From assembly GCF_014203325.1 (NCBI RefSeq), contig NZ_JACHIV010000001.1, forward strand, positions 3,287,501 to 3,351,500: 64,000 nt of DNA. The letters run 5' to 3'. Shown one piece after another: positions 45,186 to 54,315 of the stretch. Numbering within the stretch: position 1 is the stretch's first letter; every line of letters begins with the position of its first letter. Made by a program: the position numbers and the translations under genes. The stretch is from Saccharopolyspora gloriosae. Lineage in GTDB: Bacteria; Actinomycetota; Actinomycetes; Mycobacteriales; Pseudonocardiaceae. The notes under the pieces were generated by a model. It did no database searches. It saw only the letters and a list, made by a program, of their open reading frames with translations, and was not told where the DNA came from.

Positions 45186-47267
45186 TCAGCCGAGCCGTTC
45201 CAGCTCCGCCCGCAGGTCCGCCGCGCGGGGCCCGCCGAAGCTCTCGTGCACGGCGAGCGCGGCGCGCAGGTTGTCCCGTTGCAGCGCCACGTCTCCACGA
45301 GCGGCGGCGACCTCGGCGAGCCGTTCCCTGGCCTGCGCGGCGTAGTAGTGGTCCTCGCCCGCGATGAGCACCGAGATCGCCTCGTGCAGCACATCGTTCG
45401 CGGCGTCGAGTTCGCCGAGCCCCGCGTGGGCGACGCCGATACCGGTGAGGGCGCGCCCCGCCATCCGCTCGTCCGGCACGTCCCTGATCAGCCGCAGCGC
45501 CTCGTGCAGCGTCTCCAGGGCTCGCCGGTGCTCACCGGACGCGTCCAGGCTGCACCCGAGGAAGTACGTCACGAACGCCCGGCCTCGCAGGTCCCCGGCG
45601 GCGACGAACAGCTCCAGCGCCTGGCCGTACGCCTCGACCGCCGTCGCGCTCCGCCCGGTCGCGTCGCGGTACCGGCCCACGAGTTCCCACACGGAGGCCA
45701 GCAAGCGCGGCTGCCCGAGTCCCTCCGCCCGCGGCAACGCGGCGTCGAGCTCCGCTTCGGCGCGTGCGAGCTCACCGAGGTCGGTCAGGGCGCGGGACAC
45801 GAAGCTGCGCAACCGGGCGACCGCGTCAGGCCGCTCGTCGAGTTCCGCGGCCCGCACCCCGAGTTCGGTGGTCGCGACCCATTCCAGCAGGTAGCGGCGG
45901 TTGACGTAGAGCGCGGTCATCGCCTCGGCCAGCTGCCACGCCGCGCGGTGCAGCCCACCGTCCACAGCGGACCGCAGCACCGCGGCCAGCGTCGCGCGTT
46001 CGGCGTCCATCCAGCTCATCGCGTCCTGCTTCGCGCGCTCACCGGTGAACGGCTGCTCCTGTCCCGCGAGCAGTTCCGCGTGGTCGGTGATCCGCAGCCT
46101 GCCCCGTCCGAGGATCGCCAGGTCGGCGAACGCGGCCCGGTGCAGGCAATGCCGCACGATTCGCCGCAACGTCGCGGCCCGGGACTCCGCGGAGTCGTGC
46201 TGCTCGGCGCAGGCCCGCGCGTGCGCCCGCACCAGGTCGTGCATCCGATAGCGGCCGCTGCCGTCGTCGACCACGAAGTGCGCGTCCAGCAAGGCGACCA
46301 GCACCCGGCGCGCCCGAGCCGGGACCTCGGCCGCGGCGCGCACCAGGTCCAGGTCGAAGTCGCCGACCGGCACCAGGCCGAGCCGCCGGTACAGTTCCGC
46401 GGCCTCCGGCGGCAGCATCTTGTAGGCGACGGTGAACGGCGAGGTCAGCTGCGACCCGTCCGCCCGGTTCTCCGCGACGAGCTCCGCCACCGGCAGGCTC
46501 GGATGTGCGCGCAGCGCGGCGGCCATGATCCGCAGCATCTCGGGGAAGCCGCCGCAGAGCCCGGCGAGCTCGCGCATCGCCGCCGGTTCCTGCTCGGCCC
46601 GGCGGGCACCGCACATCGCCTGCATGAGTTCGCTGCCTGCCTCGTCGCCGAGCGGGTCGATCTCGACCACCGAGGCTTCGTCGAGCAGCAGGTCGCTGAG
46701 CCGCCGGTTGCTGGTCACCAGCACCGAACTGCCCGGCGCCTTCGGCACGAACGGCTCCACCTCGGCGGGTTCGGCCACGTCGTCGAGCAGCACCAGGACC
46801 GGCGATCCGCTGGTCCACGTCTGGTAGAGACCGGCGCGCCCGGCGAACGTGGACGGCAGCACCTTCTCCTGCACGCCCAGCGAACGCAGGCAGTCCGCGA
46901 GCGCATCGCTGACGGCGACACCGTCGGGTCCGCGCAGCTTCCCGAGGTCCACGAAGAGCTCGCCACCGGGATAGGCGTCGACCTCACCCGCCACGTGCCG
47001 AGCCGTAGCGGACTTCCCCACACCGGGCAGCCCGGTGAACATCACGATCTTCGAGCCGGGCTTCCCGTCGCTGTGCGCGAGCAGTGCGCGGGCACGGGTG
47101 CGCTCCCGGTCGCGATTGACGAACTCCCCCGTCAGCGGATGGATCTCACGCGGCACGCGCACCGGTGTCGTACCGATGTAGGTGTCCCCGTAGTGCGCGC
47201 CGGTCTGCACGACCGGACCACCGGCCGCGCCGGACACGGAGTTCGCCTGCTGCGGCCGATCGTCCAT
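45186..47267 (-). CDS. STAND (NB-ARC) ATPase with TPR domain
   Basis: A 693-residue protein. N-terminal tail with GGPVVQTGAHYGDTYIG (about 17-32), then an NB-ARC ATPase: P-loop TGLPGVGKSA at 78-87, Walker B VLVLLDDVAE, then winged helix (LYRRLGLVPVGDFDLD...MHDLVRAHA) and about seven TPR repeats at the C-terminus. No SARP or catalytic effector domain is fused. Such proteins act as oligomerising sensors. The N-terminal motif is related to the tail of the cyclase-like protein at 15199. Start could also be 47306. Confidence 0.87.
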   Translation of the reverse strand: MDDRPQQANSVSGAAGGPVVQTGAHYGDTYIGTTPVRVPREIHPLTGEFVNRDRERTRARALLAHSDGKPGSKIVMFTGLPGVGKSATARHVAGEVDAYPGGELFVDLGKLRGPDGVAVSDALADCLRSLGVQEKVLPSTFAGRAGLYQTWTSGSPVLVLLDDVAEPAEVEPFVPKAPGSSVLVTSNRRLSDLLLDEASVVEIDPLGDEAGSELMQAMCGARRAEQEPAAMRELAGLCGGFPEMLRIMAAALRAHPSLPVAELVAENRADGSQLTSPFTVAYKMLPPEAAELYRRLGLVPVGDFDLDLVRAAAEVPARARRVLVALLDAHFVVDDGSGRYRMHDLVRAHARACAEQHDSAESRAATLRRIVRHCLHRAAFADLAILGRGRLRITDHAELLAGQEQPFTGERAKQDAMSWMDAERATLAAVLRSAVDGGLHRAAWQLAEAMTALYVNRRYLLEWVATTELGVRAAELDERPDAVARLRSFVSRALTDLGELARAEAELDAALPRAEGLGQPRLLASVWELVGRYRDATGRSATAVEAYGQALELFVAAGDLRGRAFVTYFLGCSLDASGEHRRALETLHEALRLIRDVPDERMAGRALTGIGVAHAGLGELDAANDVLHEAISVLIAGEDHYYAAQARERLAEVAAARGDVALQRDNLRAALAVHESFGGPRAADLRAELERLG

Positions 47268-47280
47268 GCGCCCATCCTCA

Positions 47281-47690
47281 TCACCCGGCGGTAGTCGGCT
47301 CCCCACGGTACGCGAGCAGCCCGCGCAGATCAGCCGGATCGCAGCTCACGACGAAGTGCGCAACCGGGGCGTCGACGCGCTCCGCAGCGGTGCTCCAGGT
47401 GATCGCTTCGGCTCCGCGATGTCCCCGGCAGCGGCAGGACCACCTCGCCGCCCGGTTCCGCACGCGCGCTCGCGATGCCGAGCTCGTTGTCCTCGCGCAG
47501 ATCAGCACGCCCCGCACGCTCGGCCACGACGGCGAGTTCCAGCCGCGCCCGCACTTCGTAGAAGTGGTCACCACCGGAATCGCGACCGCCTCCGGCAACG
47601 ACGCGACGGCGTCGCCGAGCAGGTCCGCGCCCCGCTCAGGGCCGGTTCCCGAACGAAGTCCGCCGCCCACCCCCGCGGAGCCCGCCTCAC
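47281..47690 (-). pseudogene. degenerate duplicate of the HxlR gene
   Basis: The stretch matches the 5' part of the HxlR gene at 43092: a 22-bp identical block around 47610-47632 (HxlR 43014-43036), then a 9-bp deletion, then a 30-bp block with one mismatch (about 47637-47666 versus 43053-43080), and further similarity in the upstream leader. The start codon and about 20 bp after the block are missing, and frames are broken downstream, so it encodes nothing usable. Confidence 0.7.
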
Positions 47691-48652
47691 CGCCCCTGGT
47701 GCGGGGTGCGCACGGTGCCGAACTGGGTGCTGTTGAGGTTCTGATCGGCGAACTTCACCGCCACGGCGCCCAGGATCTCGGCCATCGCCGCGGCGGCGGG
47801 AGTGGGATTGCGATTCGCGGGGCGGGCCAGCAGGATTCGCCGGATCGGCGCGGGCACTCCGGTGGCGAAGCGCACCAGCCGGACGTCGCTGCGACGGTTC
47901 GTCATCGCCAGCCTGGGCGCGATGGCGATGCCGAGCCCGGCGGCCACCATCGCCTGCGCCTCCTGGTAATCGTGCGACTCGTACCCGATGCGCGGTTCGA
48001 AACCGGCGCGCCGACAGCTGCGGCGCAGCACTTCCGCAACGGGATGGTTGTCCGCGCGGATGATCCACTGCTGTTCGGCGAGATCGGTGAGGCCGATCTC
48101 GCCGGCTTCGAGCAGCTCCGAGTTCGCGGGCACCACCAGCACGGTCGGATCGTCGAGCAGGTGGCGCACGATCAGCGAGGGGTCGTCGACGCGGTTCCAC
48201 TCGTAGTCCCACAGCATCGCGAGTTCGATCTCGCCGGTGTCGAGCCGGTCGAGCAGGTGCGCCAGCAGCCCGGAGTGCACCTTGACGTGCAGGCTCGGGT
48301 GCTTGCGGGCGAAGCGGGTCAGCGCCGGGGGCAGCAGCGACGCGCTCACCGTGGGGAACGAACCCAGCCGCAGCGTCCCGCGGTCCAGCCGGGCGAGCGC
48401 TTCCAGATCCGCGTCCGCGCCGCGCAGCTCGCGGCGGATCGCCCGGCCCCTGGCGACGAGGGCTTCGCCCGCATCGGTGAGCCGGACTCCGCGCGGCAAC
48501 CGGTGCAGCAGGGGCTGACCGAGGTCGGCTTCGAGCCTGGACATCTGCTGCGAGGCGGCGGACGGCGTGACCCCGGCCGCGTCGGCGGCCGCGGTGAGCG
48601 ATCCGCGTTCCGCGACCTCCACCAGCAGCAGCATCCGCCGGACGTCGAGCAT
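47687..48652 (-). CDS. LysR-family transcription regulator
   Basis: A 321-residue LysR regulator: N-terminal HTH (MLLLVEVAERGSLTAAADAAGVTPSAASQQMSRLE), then an effector domain with LRLGSFPTVSASLLP and MVAAGLGIAIAPRLA. Divergent from the prpF/transporter pair across 145 bp, the usual place for its operator, so it likely controls them in response to the acid they handle. Tail contains an AANRNPTPAAAA stretch of no known role. Confidence 0.92.
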   Translation of the reverse strand: MLDVRRMLLLVEVAERGSLTAAADAAGVTPSAASQQMSRLEADLGQPLLHRLPRGVRLTDAGEALVARGRAIRRELRGADADLEALARLDRGTLRLGSFPTVSASLLPPALTRFARKHPSLHVKVHSGLLAHLLDRLDTGEIELAMLWDYEWNRVDDPSLIVRHLLDDPTVLVVPANSELLEAGEIGLTDLAEQQWIIRADNHPVAEVLRRSCRRAGFEPRIGYESHDYQEAQAMVAAGLGIAIAPRLAMTNRRSDVRLVRFATGVPAPIRRILLARPANRNPTPAAAAMAEILGAVAVKFADQNLNSTQFGTVRTPHQGR

Positions 48653-48797
48653 GCGCTTCCTCCTGCCGAAACGGAGCCGATCCAGAGCGATCCTTGAGCT
48701 GTGCTTAACGGCATCTTAGAAAACGAACATTGTCCTCAAGCCTACCTCTCGCCACTGTGGACCTCGCCCGAATGGTTCGGAACAACGGAGAAGCCCA

Positions 48798-49907
48798 GTG
48801 CACATACCGGCGACCTTGGTGCGGGGCGGGACCAGCAAGTGCTGGTTGTTCGCCCAGGAGAACGTGCCGGACGACATCGCGGAACTGGAACGGCTGCTGG
48901 TCGACGCCTACGGTTCCGCGGACCCGGTGCAGCTCGACGGCGTCGGCGGCGCCACCCCGACGACCTCGAAGGCCGCCGTGGTCTCGGCCTCGCAGGCACC
49001 CGGCGTGCACGTCGACTACCTGTTCGGCCAGGTCGGCATCGGGGTGCCGCGCGTCGAATGGGGAAGCAACTGCGGCAACTGCGCCACCGCCATCGCGCTG
49101 TGGGCGGTGGCGCGCGGACTCGTCCCGCCCGACGGAGACCGCACTCGCGTGGTCATGCGCAACACCAACACCGGAGCCGTCCTGGAGTCCGATGTGGACA
49201 CCACTGGCGGCGTGGTGCACGAGTTCGGCGACCAGACGGTGCCCGGCACCAGAGCCGGGGGCGTCGCGGTGGGTCTGACGTTCCTCGATCCGGGCGGCCG
49301 CACGACGGGTGCGACCCTGCCCACCGGGCGGGCGCTCGACGTGCTGCGCGCGGGCGACGACGACTTCCCGGCGACGCTGGTCGACGCCGGCGCACCGGCG
49401 GTGCTGGTCCAGGCGGGCGCGCTCGGCGCCAGCGGAACGGAATCCTTGGAACGAATGCGTGACCTGGTGGCTCCGCTGCGCCAGGTCCGGCGAGCCGCGG
49501 CCCACCTGATCCTGCCCGGCCGCGACACCGGCGACGCGGTGCCGAAGGTCGGCATCGTGGGACCACCGGCCGACTACATCAGCACCACCGGCGAGCGCAT
49601 CGACGCGCGATCGCACGACGTGTCGGTGCGGATGTTGTCCATGAACAGCCCGCACCCGGCGATCGGGCTCACCTCGGCCGTGGCCGTGGCCGTGGCCGCT
49701 TCCTTCCGGGGCAGCACCGTGCACGACGCGGCGGGGTCGCCGAGCTCGACCGCCACGCGGATCGGGACCGCGGCCGGGGTGGTGACCGTGGCCTGCGACG
49801 ACCTCACCGACTCCGGCCCGCGACGGGTGACCATCCGACGCGCCGCCCGGGTGCTGTGCGAGGCGCGCATCCACATCCCGGACTCGGCGCTGCCGCAGCC
49901 CGCATAG
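48798..49907 (+). CDS. PrpF-family isomerase (aconitate/oxalomesaconate-type)
   Basis: A 369-residue DAP-epimerase-fold protein of the PrpF/4-oxalomesaconate tautomerase group: ATLVRGGTSK near the start, DGVGGATPTTSKAAVVS, WGSNCGNCATAIALWA with the catalytic-type Cys, and NSPHPAIGLTSAVAVA. It isomerises or tautomerises unsaturated tricarboxylates such as 2-methylaconitate. GTG start with CGGAG upstream. Followed by a MatC-like carrier, giving a carboxylate-use unit under the LysR regulator. Confidence 0.88.
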   Translation: MHIPATLVRGGTSKCWLFAQENVPDDIAELERLLVDAYGSADPVQLDGVGGATPTTSKAAVVSASQAPGVHVDYLFGQVGIGVPRVEWGSNCGNCATAIALWAVARGLVPPDGDRTRVVMRNTNTGAVLESDVDTTGGVVHEFGDQTVPGTRAGGVAVGLTFLDPGGRTTGATLPTGRALDVLRAGDDDFPATLVDAGAPAVLVQAGALGASGTESLERMRDLVAPLRQVRRAAAHLILPGRDTGDAVPKVGIVGPPADYISTTGERIDARSHDVSVRMLSMNSPHPAIGLTSAVAVAVAASFRGSTVHDAAGSPSSTATRIGTAAGVVTVACDDLTDSGPRRVTIRRAARVLCEARIHIPDSALPQPA

Positions 49908-50042
49908 GAATTCCTCCCAGATGATCGGTGCGGTGGTGGAGCGGATCTTCCGCTGCGGGACTCCAACGGCTCCGATGACCGACCGCCGCGTCGCACGCCC
50001 GCCTCCACCGCGTCGCGCCCCGACCCAGCACTGAGGACAACG

Positions 50043-51293
50043 ATGTCTGCTGAACTGATCTCCATCGGCGCACTCGCCGTGATGTTCGTGGTCGCCACCG
50101 TGCTGCCGATCAACATCGGCATCCTGGCGTTCCTAGGCGCGTTCGCCGTCGGCACCGCCTCGCTCGGCTTGTCCGAGGACGAGATCTTCGCCGGATTCCC
50201 CGCCTCCCTGTTCGTGACGATCGTCGGGGTGACCTACCTGTTCGCGGTGGCACGGCGCAACGGCACGGTGGACCTGCTGGTCTCAGCGGGGGTGCGGCTG
50301 GTGCGGGGCGAGGTGGCGCTCATCCCGTGGGTGCTGTTCGCCGTGGCCTGCGTGCTCACCGCGTTCGGCACGTTCACCCCGGCTGCCGTGGCGTTGCTGG
50401 TCCCGGTCGGCATGAACTTCGCCCACCGGCACCGGATGAGCCCGCTCATGATCGGCATGATGATCATCTGCGGCGCGCACGCGGGAGCGTTCTCGCCGAT
50501 CGCCGTGTCCGGGGTGCTGGTGTCGGGGATGCTGGCGGAGACCTCGCTCGCGGTCGCGCCGCACGTGCTGTTCCTCGCCAGCCTGGGATTCAACTTCGCG
50601 CTGTCGGCGGTCACGTTCCTGCTCCTGCGCCGCTCGGCGACCGTCCCGGCCGGAGAGCCCGAGGAAGCGCCCTCCGTCGAGCAGGCGGGCGCCGGGATCA
50701 CCTGGAGGCAATGGCTGACGCTGGCCTCGCTGCTGGCTTTAGCGGTGGGCGCGCTGGTGTTCCAACTGGAGATCGGGATTCTCGCGCTCGCCGCAGGCAC
50801 GCTGCTGACCCTGGTGGACATGCGCGCCCAGGCGAAGGCGGTGGAGGGCATCAGCTGGTCGACGATCCTGCTGGTCGCGGGGATGGTCACCTATGTCGGC
50901 GTGCTGGAGAAGGCGGGCACCATCGATCTGATCTCGCACCAGGCGGCGTCCTCCGGCGCGCCGCTGCTGGTGGCGCTGCTGCTGTGCATCGTGGTCGCGG
51001 TGGCGTCCGCGTTCGCGTCGTCGACCGCCATCCTCACCGCGATCATCCCGGTCGCCGTGCCGCTGCTGCTCTCGAGCCACCTGAGCGCGGCGGGCCTGGT
51101 CGCGGCGCTGGCCGTGTCGACGACCATCGTGGACGTCTCGCCGTTCTCCACCAACGGTGCGCTGGTGCTGAGCAACGCGCGGGGTGTGGACAAGGACGCC
51201 TTCTACCGGCAGGTCATCGGCTACTCCGCCGGAGTGGTCGCCCTCGGCCCCGTGTTCGCCTGGGGCGCGCTGGTTCTGCCGGGCGCGATGTGA
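50043..51293 (+). CDS. MatC-like dicarboxylate/anion transporter
   Basis: A 416-residue membrane protein with about 11-12 helices, related to MatC/SLC13-ArsB-type carriers: LPINIGILAFLGAF, GFPASLFVTIVGVTYLFAVARRNGT, a hairpin GAHAGAFSPIAVSGVL and the C-terminal repeat counterpart VSPFSTNGALVLSNA. Lies 135 bp after prpF with GAGGACA before the ATG. It probably imports the acid isomerised by PrpF. Confidence 0.87.
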   Translation: MSAELISIGALAVMFVVATVLPINIGILAFLGAFAVGTASLGLSEDEIFAGFPASLFVTIVGVTYLFAVARRNGTVDLLVSAGVRLVRGEVALIPWVLFAVACVLTAFGTFTPAAVALLVPVGMNFAHRHRMSPLMIGMMIICGAHAGAFSPIAVSGVLVSGMLAETSLAVAPHVLFLASLGFNFALSAVTFLLLRRSATVPAGEPEEAPSVEQAGAGITWRQWLTLASLLALAVGALVFQLEIGILALAAGTLLTLVDMRAQAKAVEGISWSTILLVAGMVTYVGVLEKAGTIDLISHQAASSGAPLLVALLLCIVVAVASAFASSTAILTAIIPVAVPLLLSSHLSAAGLVAALAVSTTIVDVSPFSTNGALVLSNARGVDKDAFYRQVIGYSAGVVALGPVFAWGALVLPGAM

Positions 51294-51553
51294 GCACCGG
51301 ATGCGAGGACGACCGCCGGGTGCTCGACGTCGATCGGCTCGCCCGGTGCGGCCATGCGGGGGAGCCGACTTCGTCGAATTCGGCCGAGACGGTCGCGTCG
51401 ATCGTCCGGTCCGCCGCAGCGGGCGTCCGGTTCCCGGTGCACGGGGTCCGCTTCCGCGGTGAACGTGTGGACCAGGGTGAACAGCACCGCGCAGGAGCTC
51501 GATCACATCCGGTCCACACGTCGGTCACCTCTCGGCGTCGCGGAACGGGCGGG

Positions 51554-52201
51554 TCAGCTCCGGTGCGCCACGGCGGCGTCGGCGACCGGCACGGTCCCCA
51601 GCACCAGGTCCTGCCCGGCGTCGACGGTGCAGGTCAGGTCGAAGGTGCCCAGCGCGGTGTCCGAGCCGTCGGCCTTCTTCGGGGTGAGTTTCGAGGTGAA
51701 CGTGTCCGCGACCGCCACCGTCGCGTCCCCGGCGGCGTCCGGCGTCACCGCGGGCACCGGGCCGGCGGCGGTCACCACCAGCGGGCCGGACTCGGGGATC
51801 GGCGTGCTGGGCACCGGCAGGTCCTGCATCACCACGTCCTGCGCCGCACCCGCCCCGTCGGTGACCACGGCGTTCACCGTGGCGGAGCCTTCTACCGTGG
51901 CCGCGCCGAGCAGGTCGAAACCGTTGACGGTCTCCTCCGGCACGCTCACCGTCGCGGAGAAGTCGGTCGCCTCGATGGGCTGGCCCAACACCGCCGCGTC
52001 CGGCAGCGTCACCGCGATGTCCGTGCTCACCTGGCCGTTGCCGATGAGCGGGAAGGCGCAGGTGTAGCTGAGCGTCTTGGTCACCGGCGCGGCCGACGCC
52101 ACGCCCGCACCGGCTGCGGCGACACCGACGGCCAGCACCGTCCCGGCCACGACAGCGATACCACGGCGTGCCGCCAAGGCGAATTCGACATTCTTGTTCA
52201 C
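51554..52201 (-). CDS. secreted DUF6801-like protein
   Basis: A 215-residue exported protein with a signal peptide (ARRGIAVVAGTVLAVGVAAAGAGVASAAP, cleavage after ASA). The mature part begins TKTLSYTCAFPLIGNGQVSTDI, the actinobacterial DUF6801 pattern, with two conserved Cys (TYTC...LTC). GTG start with GGAGGAACT. Function unknown; cell-surface or spore-coat associated roles are only guesses. Confidence 0.85.
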   Translation of the reverse strand: MNKNVEFALAARRGIAVVAGTVLAVGVAAAGAGVASAAPVTKTLSYTCAFPLIGNGQVSTDIAVTLPDAAVLGQPIEATDFSATVSVPEETVNGFDLLGAATVEGSATVNAVVTDGAGAAQDVVMQDLPVPSTPIPESGPLVVTAAGPVPAVTPDAAGDATVAVADTFTSKLTPKKADGSDTALGTFDLTCTVDAGQDLVLGTVPVADAAVAHRS

Positions 52202-52689
52202 AGTTCCTCCAGTCTGCGCACAGCCGTCCCGAACATGCGGGAACCGCTGCTCCTGAATTCATTCCGAACCAGTAGAGAAAACGCACCACCGCACAAGGAA
52301 GTACTGATGCCGCAACGAATCCGGCACCGATCAGAGCGAATGGACCCGCAGCAATTTCGACTTCTGCTCGCGGATTTCGGAGATTACCGAGAGGAAACTC
52401 CCCGCACAACATCCGGTAATGAAAATCCGAAGGAAACCGCCGAAACCGGGCGATCCTTGTCATCTCGCTCATAACGACCGTCCCCGCGACGCGCACCGGC
52501 GGACGAAGCGAGCGGCGCCGGCGACGACGCAGATGCTCATCGGGGACCGGATCGTGACTGTTGCACCGGCGGCCTGGCATGACACCCTCAGCGGCAACCC
52601 TGCCAAACACGGGAGAAAGTCAGGTTGGCAAGATACGGAGTCCGGGTGACGGCTGCGGCTCGCACCGGAGCACGACAGGAAGGAACCAG
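52202..52689. other. intergenic region with possible small ORF
   Basis: A 488-bp space between divergent genes, A/T-richer than average. It contains one small ORF with a ribosome site (listed separately at 52307) and nothing else recognised. Confidence 0.5.
52307..52474 (+). CDS. small hypothetical ORF, 55 aa
   Basis: ATG 52307 follows AGGAAG at a spacing of about 6. Encodes MPQRIRHRSERMDPQQFRLL then a Thr/Glu-rich hydrophilic tail ending in SLSSRS. Lower G+C than flanking genes. No known domain; could be a small regulator or precursor peptide, or chance. Confidence 0.35.
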   Translation: MPQRIRHRSERMDPQQFRLLLADFGDYREETPRTTSGNENPKETAETGRSLSSRS

Positions 52690-53214
52690 GTGAACGCCGA
52701 CACCGCACAGGTCGACGACCTGCGACTCATCGCCCTGCCCACCGCGCTGAACTGCACTGACATCTTCGTGCGCTTCACGCTCAGCGAGTGGTCGCTTCGG
52801 CCGCTCGCGGACGAGGCCGCGCACACCACCGGTCTGATGGTGGACGCCGCGGTGCAGGCCTCCGATCCGAACTCGCCTGGGTTCCTCACGATCAGATTGC
52901 GATTGCGCGGCGATTGCCTGGTCATCGAGGTCGAGGACGAGACCAAGGGCGGGGCTCCCGCTCAGTTGAAGGAATTACAAGGAATGCGCACCGGAGTGGA
53001 ACCGCTCGGCGGCCGCGGCAACCGCCGCTGGTGCGAGCTGGCACTGCCGCCGGGCATGAGCGCCTCCGCGGTGCCGCTGCCGCGGCGCGAGAAGCGACGC
53101 TCCCCCGCCGCCGAGGCTCTCGGCGACGAGCCCGACGAGCTGGACCCGCAGGTCATGCAGCGACTGCTGTCCGGTTTGAACAACGCGGGCGGCGGCCACC
53201 GCAAGCCTGACTGA
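52690..53214 (+). CDS. RsbW-like ATP-binding protein (HATPase)
   Basis: A 174-residue HATPase_c_2-type protein as found in dozens in actinomycetes. Signature pieces: LSEWSLRPLADEAAHTTGLMVDAAVQ (N-box helix, degenerate) and RLRGDCLVIEVEDETKGGAP (G1 box). A Pro-rich, Leu-rich C-terminal tail follows. GTG start preceded by AGGAAGGA. Probably an anti-sigma or phosphorylation partner; no anti-sigma antagonist is adjacent. Confidence 0.85.
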   Translation: MNADTAQVDDLRLIALPTALNCTDIFVRFTLSEWSLRPLADEAAHTTGLMVDAAVQASDPNSPGFLTIRLRLRGDCLVIEVEDETKGGAPAQLKELQGMRTGVEPLGGRGNRRWCELALPPGMSASAVPLPRREKRRSPAAEALGDEPDELDPQVMQRLLSGLNNAGGGHRKPD

Positions 53215-53248
53215 GCACCGCTTCCGCGACCAACCTAGAACAGGTCCG

Positions 53249-53275
53249 CGCCTGGACCCCCTCGGCGTCCAGGCG
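53249..53275. terminator. hairpin terminator between convergent genes
   Basis: CGCCTGGAC and GTCCAGGCG, a perfect 9-bp stem with a 9-base loop, between the ATPase-like gene and the dehydrogenase gene that ends toward it. Confidence 0.7.
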
Positions 53276-53463
53276 ATTCGGCCTGTCCGGATGCCGGTGC
53301 GCGTGGCGCGGGCCGGCGACCACCGGCCCGCTCTACGCGGCCGATGACGAGCGGGCGGGGCGCGCATTCGGCCGATCATCGGATTTCCCGCGTCCTTTCG
53401 GATCGAACGTCGGCGGTGGCGAATCGTCGAGCGGGCCATCGCCGAGGATCGAATGCTCGGCGA

Positions 53464-54315
53464 TCAGGGAATGCGCAGGCGCGCCAAGACGGCCTCCGGT
53501 GACAGTTCCGCGAGATCGCGATCGGCGCTCCACCTCGCCAGCACGGCGGAGGCCGCCTCCGCCAGTTCCGCGGGCAGCCCCGCCGCCTCCAGCGTGCGGG
53601 CGATCTCCCGCATTTCCGGTTCCCACCGCCACGCGCGTGCTGCCACGCTCGGCAAGTAGTCGCGTTCAGCCAGGATGCGACCGGACATTCGCTCCGCCTC
53701 GCCCAGCAGGGCATCGGTGACGTCGTGCTCGTCAGCCAGGGAATGCGCGACGGCCGCCAGCACCCGGCTCGCCTTCTGGAACGACGCGAACGCCATCTTC
53801 AGCGCGCTCGCCCGCCCGATCGCCTCGCCCAACCCCACCGGTTCGAGACGGGAACCGGCGAACAGGCCCGCGAGGAACCCCACGTGCTCGGTCGCACCCG
53901 CCAGGTACAACCGCGCGGTGTGCGCGGCGTCGGGCGGCGGGCCGATGATCGCCCCGTCGACGACGGTGATGCCTGCGCCCGTCAGCACCGCCGCAAGGCC
54001 CCCCACCGTCTCGGGCGCGATCGCGTTGGCGTCCACGTACACGCCGTCGTAGCCGATCTCCGCGACCGATTGAGCCACGTCGAACGCGGTGGCCGGTGGA
54101 CACACCGAGAGCACCGCGTCGCAGCGGGCCAGCAACTCCGGCAGCGCGCCCACCTCGTGCAGTCCGGCTCGCACGGCTCGATCTCTGCTCTGCTCGCTGC
54201 GGCCCTGCGAGCACCACAGGACGGTGTGGCCGCGGCTGCTCAGCTGCACGGCGACCGCCGCTCCCATGGCTCCCGGATGCAGCACGCCCACCGTCGACGG
54301 CTTCGCGCCCGTCAT
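53464..54315 (-). CDS. NAD(P)-dependent dehydrogenase, 3-hydroxyisobutyrate/6-phosphogluconate-like
   Basis: A 283-residue beta-hydroxyacid dehydrogenase-like protein: Rossmann motif VGVLHPGAMGAAVAVQ at the N-terminus, DANAIAPETV, then a helical C-domain (DUF1932-like, KMAFASFQKASRVL). The conserved catalytic Lys region is present as ASALKMAF. ATG 54315 overlaps the stop of the XRE/TPR gene (ATGA), so the two are co-translated. Substrate unknown. Confidence 0.83.
   Translation of the reverse strand: MTGAKPSTVGVLHPGAMGAAVAVQLSSRGHTVLWCSQGRSEQSRDRAVRAGLHEVGALPELLARCDAVLSVCPPATAFDVAQSVAEIGYDGVYVDANAIAPETVGGLAAVLTGAGITVVDGAIIGPPPDAAHTARLYLAGATEHVGFLAGLFAGSRLEPVGLGEAIGRASALKMAFASFQKASRVLAAVAHSLADEHDVTDALLGEAERMSGRILAERDYLPSVAARAWRWEPEMREIARTLEAAGLPAELAEAASAVLARWSADRDLAELSPEAVLARLRIP

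Noticed and set aside
45246-47294. Rightward open frame antisense to the STAND gene
   Set aside because: Low-complexity His/Arg/Gln/Pro content; the minus-strand STAND gene has P-loop and TPRs.
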